Shown one piece after another: positions 1 through 6,041 of a stretch of DNA of 10,577 bases. The notes under the pieces are model-generated. The model saw only the letters and a program-made list of their open reading frames with translations. It was not told where the DNA came from and did not search any database. Both the position numbers and the translations under genes were made by a program. Position 1 is the first letter of the stretch, and every line of letters begins with the position of its first letter. The stretch comes from Pseudomonadota bacterium (lineage in GTDB: Bacteria; Pseudomonadota; Gammaproteobacteria; Halothiobacillales; Halothiobacillaceae): NCBI GenBank assembly GCA_021795795.1, contig JAJYPA010000260.1, positions 1-10,577 on the forward strand. The letters run 5' to 3'.

Positions 1-38
1 AGTTGCTCGATTATCAGATTCTACCGATCGGCGGTTAG

Positions 39-218
39 CGACACAGGAAGTCAGAATCCATCACGGCCCTGTTACACGGAGCTACAGGATCGCGCGCCAC
101 CCTGAACGGGTCCGTGCGCCTGCTCGAAATAAATGTGAGCGGCCTGGTCCACGTCCAAACAGAGGGCCGAGCAACGCACCTGATGAACCTGCTGGGCGAA
201 ATCCTCAGCCCTCAGTAA
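39..218 (+). pseudogene. Possible C-terminal remnant of an unrecognised gene
   Basis: From 39 to a TAA at 216-218 one plus-strand frame is open for 59 codons and looks like protein (segments such as LLHGATGSRATLNGSVRLLE and THLMNLLGEI). It is closed upstream by a TAG at 36-38 and has no ATG start or ribosome site at its 5' end. It may be the tail of a gene disrupted by a frameshift just upstream, or chance. I do not recognise the family. It points towards bcsZ, convergent with it. Confidence 0.25.
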
Positions 219-541
219 GTTTATTGGCCGACGAATGGGCGGTCATGCAGCGGAAGCGGTCATCCAGAAATTGGTGGTCAGTACGTAGCGCGCTTGGGTG
301 ACGCTTACTAGCCATAGTAAAGATGGACGGTTTAGTTGGTTGTCAAATTCAGGGCCAGAAATGACCCCAAATGCGCCTAGAAATAGAAGTGTCACAAAAC
401 GTTCGTTTTTGCACGTCCACAGAAAACGGAATTTAAAGCCCAGCAAGCGCTGTTGGACCTCCTGATTTTTTCATATCTGACGGCGTGTTGATCTCTGCAC
501 GTCCCGTTCATGGGCTTCCGGTTCCGGCCCAGTATGGTGGA
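219..541. other. Intergenic stretch downstream of bcsZ
   Basis: Apart from the doubtful 67-aa frame, I see no convincing gene, RNA gene or mobile-element end here. A weak hairpin with a 5-bp stem (TGGGC/GCCCA) lies near 510-530, just past the bcsZ stop codon. On the minus strand it is not followed by a U-run, so it is not a standard intrinsic terminator. Confidence 0.4.
243..446 (-). CDS. Doubtful small hypothetical protein, 67 aa
   Basis: This reading frame starts at TTG (446-444). An AGGAGG sequence lies at 463-458, 11 nt upstream, which is longer than the usual spacing. The product would have a basic N-terminus, one hydrophobic stretch at about residues 18-31 (FVTLLFLGAFGVIS) that could be a membrane segment, and an unremarkable C-terminus. 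It lies downstream of bcsZ on the same strand. Its base composition is more AT-rich than the neighbouring genes. No family is recognised, and the frame may be a chance ORF in decayed intergenic DNA. Confidence 0.15.
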   Translation of the reverse strand: MLGFKFRFLWTCKNERFVTLLFLGAFGVISGPEFDNQLNRPSLLWLVSVTQARYVLTTNFWMTASAA

Positions 542-1756
542 TCAACTTGCTGAGTTTTTTTCATTATCCGCAAGTAGTCGAAGATGAAGCGGATCCCAGG
601 CATTGGATTGACCTTGCCAACGTACCCGCAAGGCACCTTCGGGCGTAAAGGAGTAGGCGCCCTCCATCATGCCTAGGGCAAAGAGAGTTAGGTTGTTAGC
701 GTAATAGTGTTGGCTATATAAAAGCGTTCGACGATCAAGGGCATTGTTCAGGCGTGCGGATTGTTGAGCGTAAGCGTGGATTTGATCCAATCTGCTCAGG
801 TAGGGTAGCAGGGCCGCGCTAAAACCGATGGGTGCCTCGCCGGTATCTATCCCGGAGAGCGTGTTTACGCTCAGAGGCGGAATGCCGTGCGTCCGCAGGT
901 AGCCTGCCATCCCGCCCAAGGCATCAAGCAGGGCTTGCGCACCAGGGCTGCGGGCGTTAGTCATCCCCAGCCAGAGATAGCAACGGATGGCGTCGTAGCC
1001 TCCATTAGATCCTTCAGGGGCCATTTCCCAGCCCGTGCCAGGGCGGTAGGCGATCCAGCCCGGTGCAGTTCCCTGAGATGCTACCGCTGCCATGAACTTG
1101 GGAAGGTGCGCAGCCATGACGGACCAGGGGCCATCGGGGAGGGCTTTGCCCAGTGCAAGCAGGATGAAAAGCGGGAGATAACTGGGGTTGGTGATGATCC
1201 GGCCACCCGCATGCCAGTAGGGTGAAGGACCAGGCAGAAGGATGGGACCCCAGTTCGGTACGGAGATGAGCTCGTCGTGTGCTACCATCCGAGCCATCTG
1301 TAGTCCCAGGGCAGTGTATTTGGTGTTGTGCCACAGACGCCCTGCCTCCAGCAAGGTATAGGCTATCCACAAATCGGCATCGCTGGCGGAACGGCTGGAG
1401 AGCACCCCCCAAAGGCCCTGAGCATTGCGCCCCCAAAGCCAAGCCGGCAGATGCCGGGCGAGGTCACCCCGAGCCATATTGTTTTGGGTCCATTGCAAGA
1501 TGCGCGCGAAGGTCTGCGGTTGGTTGGCGACGAGGGCAAAAAAGAGGGCGTATGCCTGACCTTCGGAGATACTCCTTCCACCATGATTGGCGTCGACCAC
1601 TCGCCCCTGACCGTCGATGAAGTATTGCTGATAGCTGCTCCACAGGGTCTCCCAGGGCGGAAACGCGGCATCTGCACAAGCCGTCAATGCCGTGCCCCAG
1701 AGCAGGATGGTCAGCAACAGCGCGCTATAACGTTTTGGCAAAGGAGAAACTCGCAT
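542..1756 (-). CDS. bcsZ: BcsZ, periplasmic endo-beta-1,4-glucanase (GH8 cellulase)
   Basis: This is a 404-aa GH8 family endoglucanase that hydrolyses beta-1,4-glucan in the periplasm during cellulose export. Family signatures are clear: SEGQAY with the predicted catalytic acid Glu65, LPAWLWG at 104-110, SASDADLW at 123-130 followed by LLEAGRLW, NPSYLP at 190-195, GGYDAIR with Asp255, and GFSAALLP at 311-318. These match E. coli BcsZ recalled from memory in order and spacing; the protein is somewhat longer than that enzyme. Residues 9-26 form an export signal ending in LTAC, so Cys27 could be a lipoprotein attachment site, which is not typical of BcsZ. The ATG overlaps the end of bcsS by 32 nt and has no good ribosome site, suggesting translational coupling. 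It is the last gene of the cluster. No catalytic motif is missing. Confidence 0.93.
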   Translation of the reverse strand: MRVSPLPKRYSALLLTILLWGTALTACADAAFPPWETLWSSYQQYFIDGQGRVVDANHGGRSISEGQAYALFFALVANQPQTFARILQWTQNNMARGDLARHLPAWLWGRNAQGLWGVLSSRSASDADLWIAYTLLEAGRLWHNTKYTALGLQMARMVAHDELISVPNWGPILLPGPSPYWHAGGRIITNPSYLPLFILLALGKALPDGPWSVMAAHLPKFMAAVASQGTAPGWIAYRPGTGWEMAPEGSNGGYDAIRCYLWLGMTNARSPGAQALLDALGGMAGYLRTHGIPPLSVNTLSGIDTGEAPIGFSAALLPYLSRLDQIHAYAQQSARLNNALDRRTLLYSQHYYANNLTLFALGMMEGAYSFTPEGALRVRWQGQSNAWDPLHLRLLADNEKNSAS

Positions 1757-2429
1757 AACCGGTGCTGGGTAAACCTCTGGTGTAGGTTACGCCCCCTTCC
1801 CCCACCACATTCCAGCCATCGCCCAGCGCAATGGAGGCAAAGGCGCCCACCTGACGAATGCGATAATCGACCCCGCCCTGTAAAATCCCTTCAGGCCCGA
1901 AGCTCAACCAGTGCACCGGCTGATATCCCCCCTGAAAACGGCTCCAGTATGCACGCTGACCAAAGGAATAGTTGGCTATGGTGCTGACATATAAAGTCGA
2001 AGTAAAATCATAACGCGCCTGGATTTGCGGCATGAAGGTTACGGTGCTGCCCAACGGGCCCCCCGCTGCGAAGTCGGGATGAGACGAGAAGTACTGATAG
2101 CCCAAAGCGCCAGATAAGGCCAACTGATAGGTGGCCCCCTGCCAAACATAACCCACGCCACCCTGTATGCCAGGGGCCGTGACACCCACCGTCACTGGTG
2201 TGTTATTTTGCGTGGTGGCGTAATGATAAGTCAGATAATTGGCAAAAACCGTCCCATACCAGCCAGACCCCAGGCGCGACCCGGCAAAAGGCAAGATTGC
2301 CCCGAGATAACTATAGGAGTTTTGTGGAGCCAATTGCGTGCCCCCCAGTAGCAATGGCTGAGCCATGGCTGGACCCGCCCCCGCGAGCAGGCCCATCAAC
2401 GCAGCCGTGCAAAGTATAGCGCGCAGCAT
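1725..2429 (-). CDS. bcsS: BcsS-like cellulose biosynthesis outer-membrane protein
   Basis: This 234-aa protein has a clean Sec signal peptide (basic N-terminus, hydrophobic core, cleavage after AMA at residue 23). The mature part is rich in aromatic and glycine residues with alternating hydrophobic pattern (e.g. GWYGTVFANYLTYHY at 56-70, GALGYQYFS, GWNVVGEGGVTYTRG) and ends in an amphipathic strand, YASFSFAKTL, as expected for a small beta-barrel. Size, style and position between bcsA and bcsZ fit the BcsS family (CBP_BcsS, PF17036), whose exact role is not established. It is too short to be the BcsC export porin and has no TPR repeats. The start is well supported: AGGAGG at 2442-2437, 7 nt before the ATG, the strongest ribosome site in the cluster. 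A generic outer-membrane barrel is the alternative. Confidence 0.7.
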   Translation of the reverse strand: MLRAILCTAALMGLLAGAGPAMAQPLLLGGTQLAPQNSYSYLGAILPFAGSRLGSGWYGTVFANYLTYHYATTQNNTPVTVGVTAPGIQGGVGYVWQGATYQLALSGALGYQYFSSHPDFAAGGPLGSTVTFMPQIQARYDFTSTLYVSTIANYSFGQRAYWSRFQGGYQPVHWLSFGPEGILQGGVDYRIRQVGAFASIALGDGWNVVGEGGVTYTRGLPSTGYASFSFAKTL

Positions 2430-2637
2430 AACCTTTCCTCCTTTTTGGTTCGAGATATTGTCCTACCGCCTGGACGAGCACTACCCCTGACTGCCATGCG
2501 CCCTTGCACTGTGGTCTGATGGGCTTCAGACATATATCCTGATAGTCCGGGTCGGCCATGGCGCCGATGTCCGGCCGTGACGCACCCATCTCCTGGCAGA
2601 AACATCGAAACAGCGAGTTTGCACATGTTTTCCGGCC
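2430..2637. other. bcsA-bcsS intergenic gap with a small hairpin
   Basis: This 208-nt gap separates the synthase from bcsS, longer than usual inside a tight operon. It holds a hairpin at 2514-2531 (GTCTGA, 6-nt loop, TCAGAC) with no U-run after it on the minus strand. That would fit an RNA processing or stabilising element better than a terminator. I see no convincing promoter. A short frame opens with an ATG overlapping the bcsA stop (2641) but has no protein-like character and runs out of frame into bcsS. Confidence 0.4.
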
Positions 2638-4803
2638 TCATTTCGCCAGCCGGTAGAGATAGAGATGTTGATCCATCAGCGCCCCTCCCAGATCGATCGG
2701 CAGCAGACTGCCCTGCACCCTTTGCTGATAGTCTTTATTCCAGAGGATTAACTCGGCAAGATCCGTCGCGCTCAGCGGCGCATAGCTCAGTACCAGCGCG
2801 TCATTATTCTCGCCAAAGTCGGTGATCAGCCCCACAGGCCGATCCTGCGCATTCATTCTCATCAGGGCTGTCCAGTGCTTGGCTTCAGGCAACAAGAATT
2901 TCTGCCGACGATTCAAAGTATCAGACAACAACTCCAGCGGGGGGCGGAATCGATCAGATAAATTCAGTATCCGCCATTGCAGATCCGAGCCATAAAGAAA
3001 ATGTAGCAAGGGTGTCGGGGCATGCGATCCGGGCCAAACATATTGCAAGCTCAGATGCCTGTCATTGGGCTCCGGCGGTGAAACCACCCGCGCCTGAAAG
3101 CCAAGCTCCGCCGACGGGAGGTACAACTTGCCTTGCACGAGCGCACCGGCAGCCTCGGAAAAGATCGCATATAAGCGCATACCGCCCGGCGAAATGTCAT
3201 CGCCCACGCCGAACACTGGCCCTGCGGAAGTATCCAGCCGCACGGGCACGGGCACACGAAACCGGTAATCCTGCCGTCGAGCCAGCCGCTGCCGAGCAAA
3301 CGCCAGCAGCCCACCAGCTAGCAGCACTGTTAATGCGGCCCAGATCAGGTTTGCAACCAGCGCTGCGAAAGGAAGTTGGGATTCGTTCGATTGGTGCCAC
3401 AGCCCCCAGGCAATAGAAGCCAGCAAATACCCTACCAGTAGGATCTGCGGAAACAACAGACGTCTGTCCTGTGCCGGACGCTGCATAGCCCCCTTATCAC
3501 TCACATTAAACGCGATGTGTTTGCGGCGGAACAGTGCCAGCGTGGCGCGTGCGTATACAAACGCGCGTAAAAGATTGTACTGCTCAATGTACGGGGTGTT
3601 GCCATAGCCCCGGGTGACCTCTTCGGACACCCAGAAATTGAGTAGGTAATATGGCAGGAAATGGATCAGGAATGTAGTATTGAATACCGCGATGGGCATG
3701 ATCCCAGATATAAGGACAAAGCCTGGGGTAAGGTAGAGGAAAATGCGCGGCCAACTGTCGAAATAAGTCAGTACCGAAGCAAGATTGCAAATACGCTGTG
3801 CCAGAGTATGGCCGCGGGGAAAAATTAGCCCCTCCTGCTTCCAGACCTGCATCGCCCCTTGCCCCCAGCGTAGCCGCTGGGTCAGAAAAGCGCGCAGGCT
3901 TTGTGGCGCCAACCCGAAAGCCAGAGCCTCCGCGTGATAAACCGAGCGGAAGCCTTTTTTCTGCAACCGCAGTGTAGTGTGCAGGTCTTCGGTGACCGTG
4001 CCCGTGGCGAATCCGCCGATCTCGTTCAGCGCGCTACGCCGTAGCACCGCCGAGGTGCCGACGAGCATGGTTGCATTCCAATAATCCTTGCCACGCTCTA
4101 TCACGCGGAAGAATAGGCCCTGCTCGCCCCAGCGCAAATGCCCACTACCGCGGTTCTGGTACGAGTCCAGGTTGTAAAATCCCTGCGGAGTCTGTACGAA
4201 CGCCAGCAAAGGGTCGGAAAAATAGCCCAGTGTTCGATTGAGAAATTGTGGACTGGGTACGTGGTCAGCATCGAACATCGCCACAAATTCGGCGGTACTG
4301 TGTGTCAGTGCGTTGTTAAGATTACCGGCCTTGGCGTTGGTGTTGTGCTCGCGCCCCAAATACAGGCACCCGATTTCTGTCGCCAGCGCGCGCATCTCCG
4401 CACGGTTGCCGTCATCAAGTAGCCAGGTTTGGTGGGGGTAGTCGATGGCTAATGCGCCCTGCAAGGTACGACGCAATACCTCAACTGGCTCATTGTAGGT
4501 GGTGACAAACACGTCCACTGGTAGACCCTGCGGCACCGGGAGCGCTCGACGCACACTCAGCCGCCAGGTCATGAACAGATGTAATAGAAGGCTAACTAGC
4601 CCCCAGCATTCAGCGGCGTAAAGCGTTGCGGAAAACACTAGTGCATCTGGGTTAAATGTGCCCAAACGCCAGAACAAGTACCATAGCGCCACAGCCAGAA
4701 AAGCCAGCGCAAGCAATCGTTGCGGCACGCGTAGCGGCTCGAACTCCAAGTGTGCAGGGGGGGGTACATTCGACCTGATTGCCTTATTTTCTTGGTGCAC
4801 CAT
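2638..4803 (-). CDS. bcsA: BcsA-type cellulose synthase catalytic subunit (GT2 plus PilZ)
   Basis: This inner-membrane family 2 glycosyltransferase polymerises glucose from UDP-glucose and carries a c-di-GMP-binding PilZ domain. Numbering from the chosen ATG (721 aa): two N-terminal membrane helices near 28-45 and 59-79; GT2 domain with DDG (130-132), DAD (178-180), TED (271-273) and QRLRW (309-313); further helices between about 350 and 502; a gating-loop motif FNVSDK (432-437); PilZ motifs RQDYR (510-514) and DISPGG (536-541), both intact. The usual FFCGS motif is replaced by MLVGT (246-250). About 100 residues beyond the BcsA-like GSDLQW segment are of unknown fold. The start at 4803 is preferred because GGGGAG (4819-4814) lies 10 nt upstream. 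An in-frame ATG at 4866 has no ribosome site and sits upstream of a -10 box. No bcsB is seen beside it. A related beta-glucan product is possible. Confidence 0.9.
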   Translation of the reverse strand: MVHQENKAIRSNVPPPAHLEFEPLRVPQRLLALAFLAVALWYLFWRLGTFNPDALVFSATLYAAECWGLVSLLLHLFMTWRLSVRRALPVPQGLPVDVFVTTYNEPVEVLRRTLQGALAIDYPHQTWLLDDGNRAEMRALATEIGCLYLGREHNTNAKAGNLNNALTHSTAEFVAMFDADHVPSPQFLNRTLGYFSDPLLAFVQTPQGFYNLDSYQNRGSGHLRWGEQGLFFRVIERGKDYWNATMLVGTSAVLRRSALNEIGGFATGTVTEDLHTTLRLQKKGFRSVYHAEALAFGLAPQSLRAFLTQRLRWGQGAMQVWKQEGLIFPRGHTLAQRICNLASVLTYFDSWPRIFLYLTPGFVLISGIMPIAVFNTTFLIHFLPYYLLNFWVSEEVTRGYGNTPYIEQYNLLRAFVYARATLALFRRKHIAFNVSDKGAMQRPAQDRRLLFPQILLVGYLLASIAWGLWHQSNESQLPFAALVANLIWAALTVLLAGGLLAFARQRLARRQDYRFRVPVPVRLDTSAGPVFGVGDDISPGGMRLYAIFSEAAGALVQGKLYLPSAELGFQARVVSPPEPNDRHLSLQYVWPGSHAPTPLLHFLYGSDLQWRILNLSDRFRPPLELLSDTLNRRQKFLLPEAKHWTALMRMNAQDRPVGLITDFGENNDALVLSYAPLSATDLAELILWNKDYQQRVQGSLLPIDLGGALMDQHLYLYRLAK

Positions 4804-4828
4804 TGTGTACGGTCTCCCCTCGTCCAGA

Positions 4829-4862
4829 CTATAATCACCTATAGTATAGCCACTTATTATAG
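4829..4862. repeat. Nested inverted repeats upstream of bcsA
   Basis: An outer perfect 7-bp inverted repeat (CTATAAT at 4829-4835, ATTATAG at 4856-4862) encloses an inner perfect palindrome, CTATAGTATAG, at 4839-4849. The centres nearly coincide. The block overlaps the candidate -10 box and the start of the bcsA leader, a typical place for an operator bound by a dimeric regulator. Which protein binds cannot be told. AT-rich sequence forms such repeats easily, so chance is possible. Confidence 0.45.
4856..4861 (-). promoter_or_regulatory. Candidate -10 box of a bcsA promoter
   Basis: The minus strand reads TATAAT here, a perfect sigma70 -10 hexamer. No good -35 box is found at 16-18 nt; the best-placed hexamers, such as GCGTTA, are poor, so an activator or another sigma factor may be needed. 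Transcription would start near 4849, between the upstream ATG at 4866 and the ribosome site used for the ATG at 4803. A second -10-like sequence, TATACT, lies at 4848-4843. Confidence 0.4.
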
Positions 4863-4913
4863 CCATGCTGAATTATCGTAACGCGCCCGTAAGCATATCA
4901 AACGGATTTTTTA

Positions 4914-4934
4914 ACCCCCTCAGGTCTTGGGGGT
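4914..4934 (-). other. Hairpin just past the galU stop
   Basis: ACCCCC (6 bp) pairs with GGGGGT around a 9-nt loop, starting 10 nt past the galU stop codon on the minus strand. The sequence that follows on the minus strand is TAAAAAATCC, so there is no U-run. It could be a weak or factor-dependent terminator, or a 3' stability element separating galU from the bcsA promoter. Confidence 0.35.
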
Positions 4935-4943
4935 ACTCACTCG

Positions 4944-5890
4944 TTAATTTTTGCTGTTTTTCTTCATTTTCTGCCCTACAGACGCAATACGGGGTTTGGG
5001 CGGATGCAGCTCTGCGCACAAGACATTCAGATATTGGGTAAATTCGGCTCCCACTTCCGGGTGGCGCAAGGCAACGGCGATAGTTGCCTGCAGGTAGCCG
5101 AACCTGTCGCCGCAGTCAAAGCGCTGCCCAGCAAGGCGATAGGCGAGAACCTGACGTTCGCCGATGAGCCCGACGATGCCATCGGTGAGCTGAATCTCGC
5201 CACCGGCGCCCGGGGCGGGTTTTTCCAGAAAATCGAAGATCCGTGCAGGCAGGATGTAGTGGTCCACGACGCCGAGATTGGAAGGAGCATCCTCGGGGTG
5301 CGGTTTTTCCACAATGCGAATGACCTAGAAGACCTGATCATCCCAGGGTATGGCCGCGACAACGCCATAGCGGCTGGAGTCTTCTCGGCGGATCTCCTGC
5401 ATCGCGAGGATGCCGGTCTGGAACCGCTGGTACTGCTCCATCATCTGCGCCAGTACCGGCTTTTCGGTGAGCACGAGATCGTCGGCGAGAAGAACGGCGA
5501 AGGGCTCATCGTTGACCACCTGGTGCGCCATAAGCACCGCGTGGCCGAGGCCCAGAGGGTAAGGCTGACGCAGGAAGAGGCGCTGACACCGGGGGGGAGG
5601 ATACCTTGCATCTGTTTCAGAAGGGCTTGTTTGCCCCGCTGTTCGAGTTCCTTTTCCAGTTCGTAGGAGACGATGTCGAAATGGTCCTCGATGGCGCCCT
5701 TGCCGCGGCCGCTGATGAAGATGAACTCATTACAGCCGACCGCGATGGCCTCTTCCACGGCGTACTGGATGAGGGGTTTATCCACCACCGGCATCATTTC
5801 CTTGGCGCTGGCCTTGGTGGCTGGCAGGAGGCGAGTACCCAGTCCCGCCACCGGAAAAACCGCTTTGCGAATTTCTGGTGTCACCCTCAC
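4944..5890 (-). pseudogene. galU: galU, UTP-glucose-1-phosphate uridylyltransferase, with frameshift and amber codon
   Basis: GalU makes UDP-glucose, the substrate of cellulose synthase. All parts of a full-length protein (about 310 aa) are present: the nucleotide-binding [11 protein letters not shown] near the N-terminus, [13 protein letters not shown], then [45 protein letters not shown] and DCGDRFGYLQA. The frame is broken twice. Near 5579-5581 one base is missing: restoring a C gives [17 protein letters not shown], which aligns without gaps to GalU. At 5327-5325 a TAG interrupts QVF-VIRIVEKP where one base change would give Gln. The N-terminal fragment alone would run to 5441 with a 45-residue nonsense tail. 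Start: GTG at 5890 or, better spaced from GAGGA, GTG at 5884. Real decay or two sequence errors both fit. Confidence 0.85.
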
Positions 5891-5950
5891 ATATCCTCAA
5901 ACTCCGTTGGTGACCTTGTAGTTCGCCGCGCCAAAGCCTGAGCCCGCCCA

Positions 5951-5978
5951 AGGGTCGGTTTTATGGGAAACCGACCCT
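5951..5978. repeat. Perfect 11-bp inverted repeat between the c-di-GMP enzyme gene and galU
   Basis: AGGGTCGGTTT (5951-5961) and AAACCGACCCT (5968-5978) form a perfect 11-bp stem with a 6-nt loop, 63 nt past the stop codon of the upstream gene and about 60 nt before the galU start. The stem is as strong as a terminator, but no U-run follows on either strand. It may be a non-canonical terminator, a leader structure of galU, or an operator. Confidence 0.55.
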
Positions 5979-6041
5979 GTGTTCCGGCCCCGCCGACAAG
6001 GGCGACATTCACATAACGTAATGATTTAGAGATGGCAATTA

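Noticed and set aside
1328..1987. 219-codon plus-strand frame opposite bcsZ and bcsS
   Set aside because: It crosses two well-supported genes on the other strand and its product is rich in Pro, Arg and Gln as expected for a shadow frame.
2430..2637. Possible c-di-GMP riboswitch before bcsS
   Set aside because: I looked for the GEMM-I conserved core and paired arms and did not find them; only simple hairpins are present.
2396..2641. 81-codon minus-strand frame whose ATG overlaps the bcsA stop
   Set aside because: The ATGA overlap suggested coupling, but the product is not protein-like, runs into bcsS out of frame, and no good ribosome site precedes it.
4914..4934. Intrinsic terminator after galU
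   Set aside because: The stem is present but an A-run, not a U-run, follows on the transcribed strand, so it is listed only as a hairpin.
5004..5666. 220-codon open frame on the plus strand opposite galU
   Set aside because: It mirrors the codon structure of galU, has no ribosome site and does not resemble any protein family; an antisense shadow.
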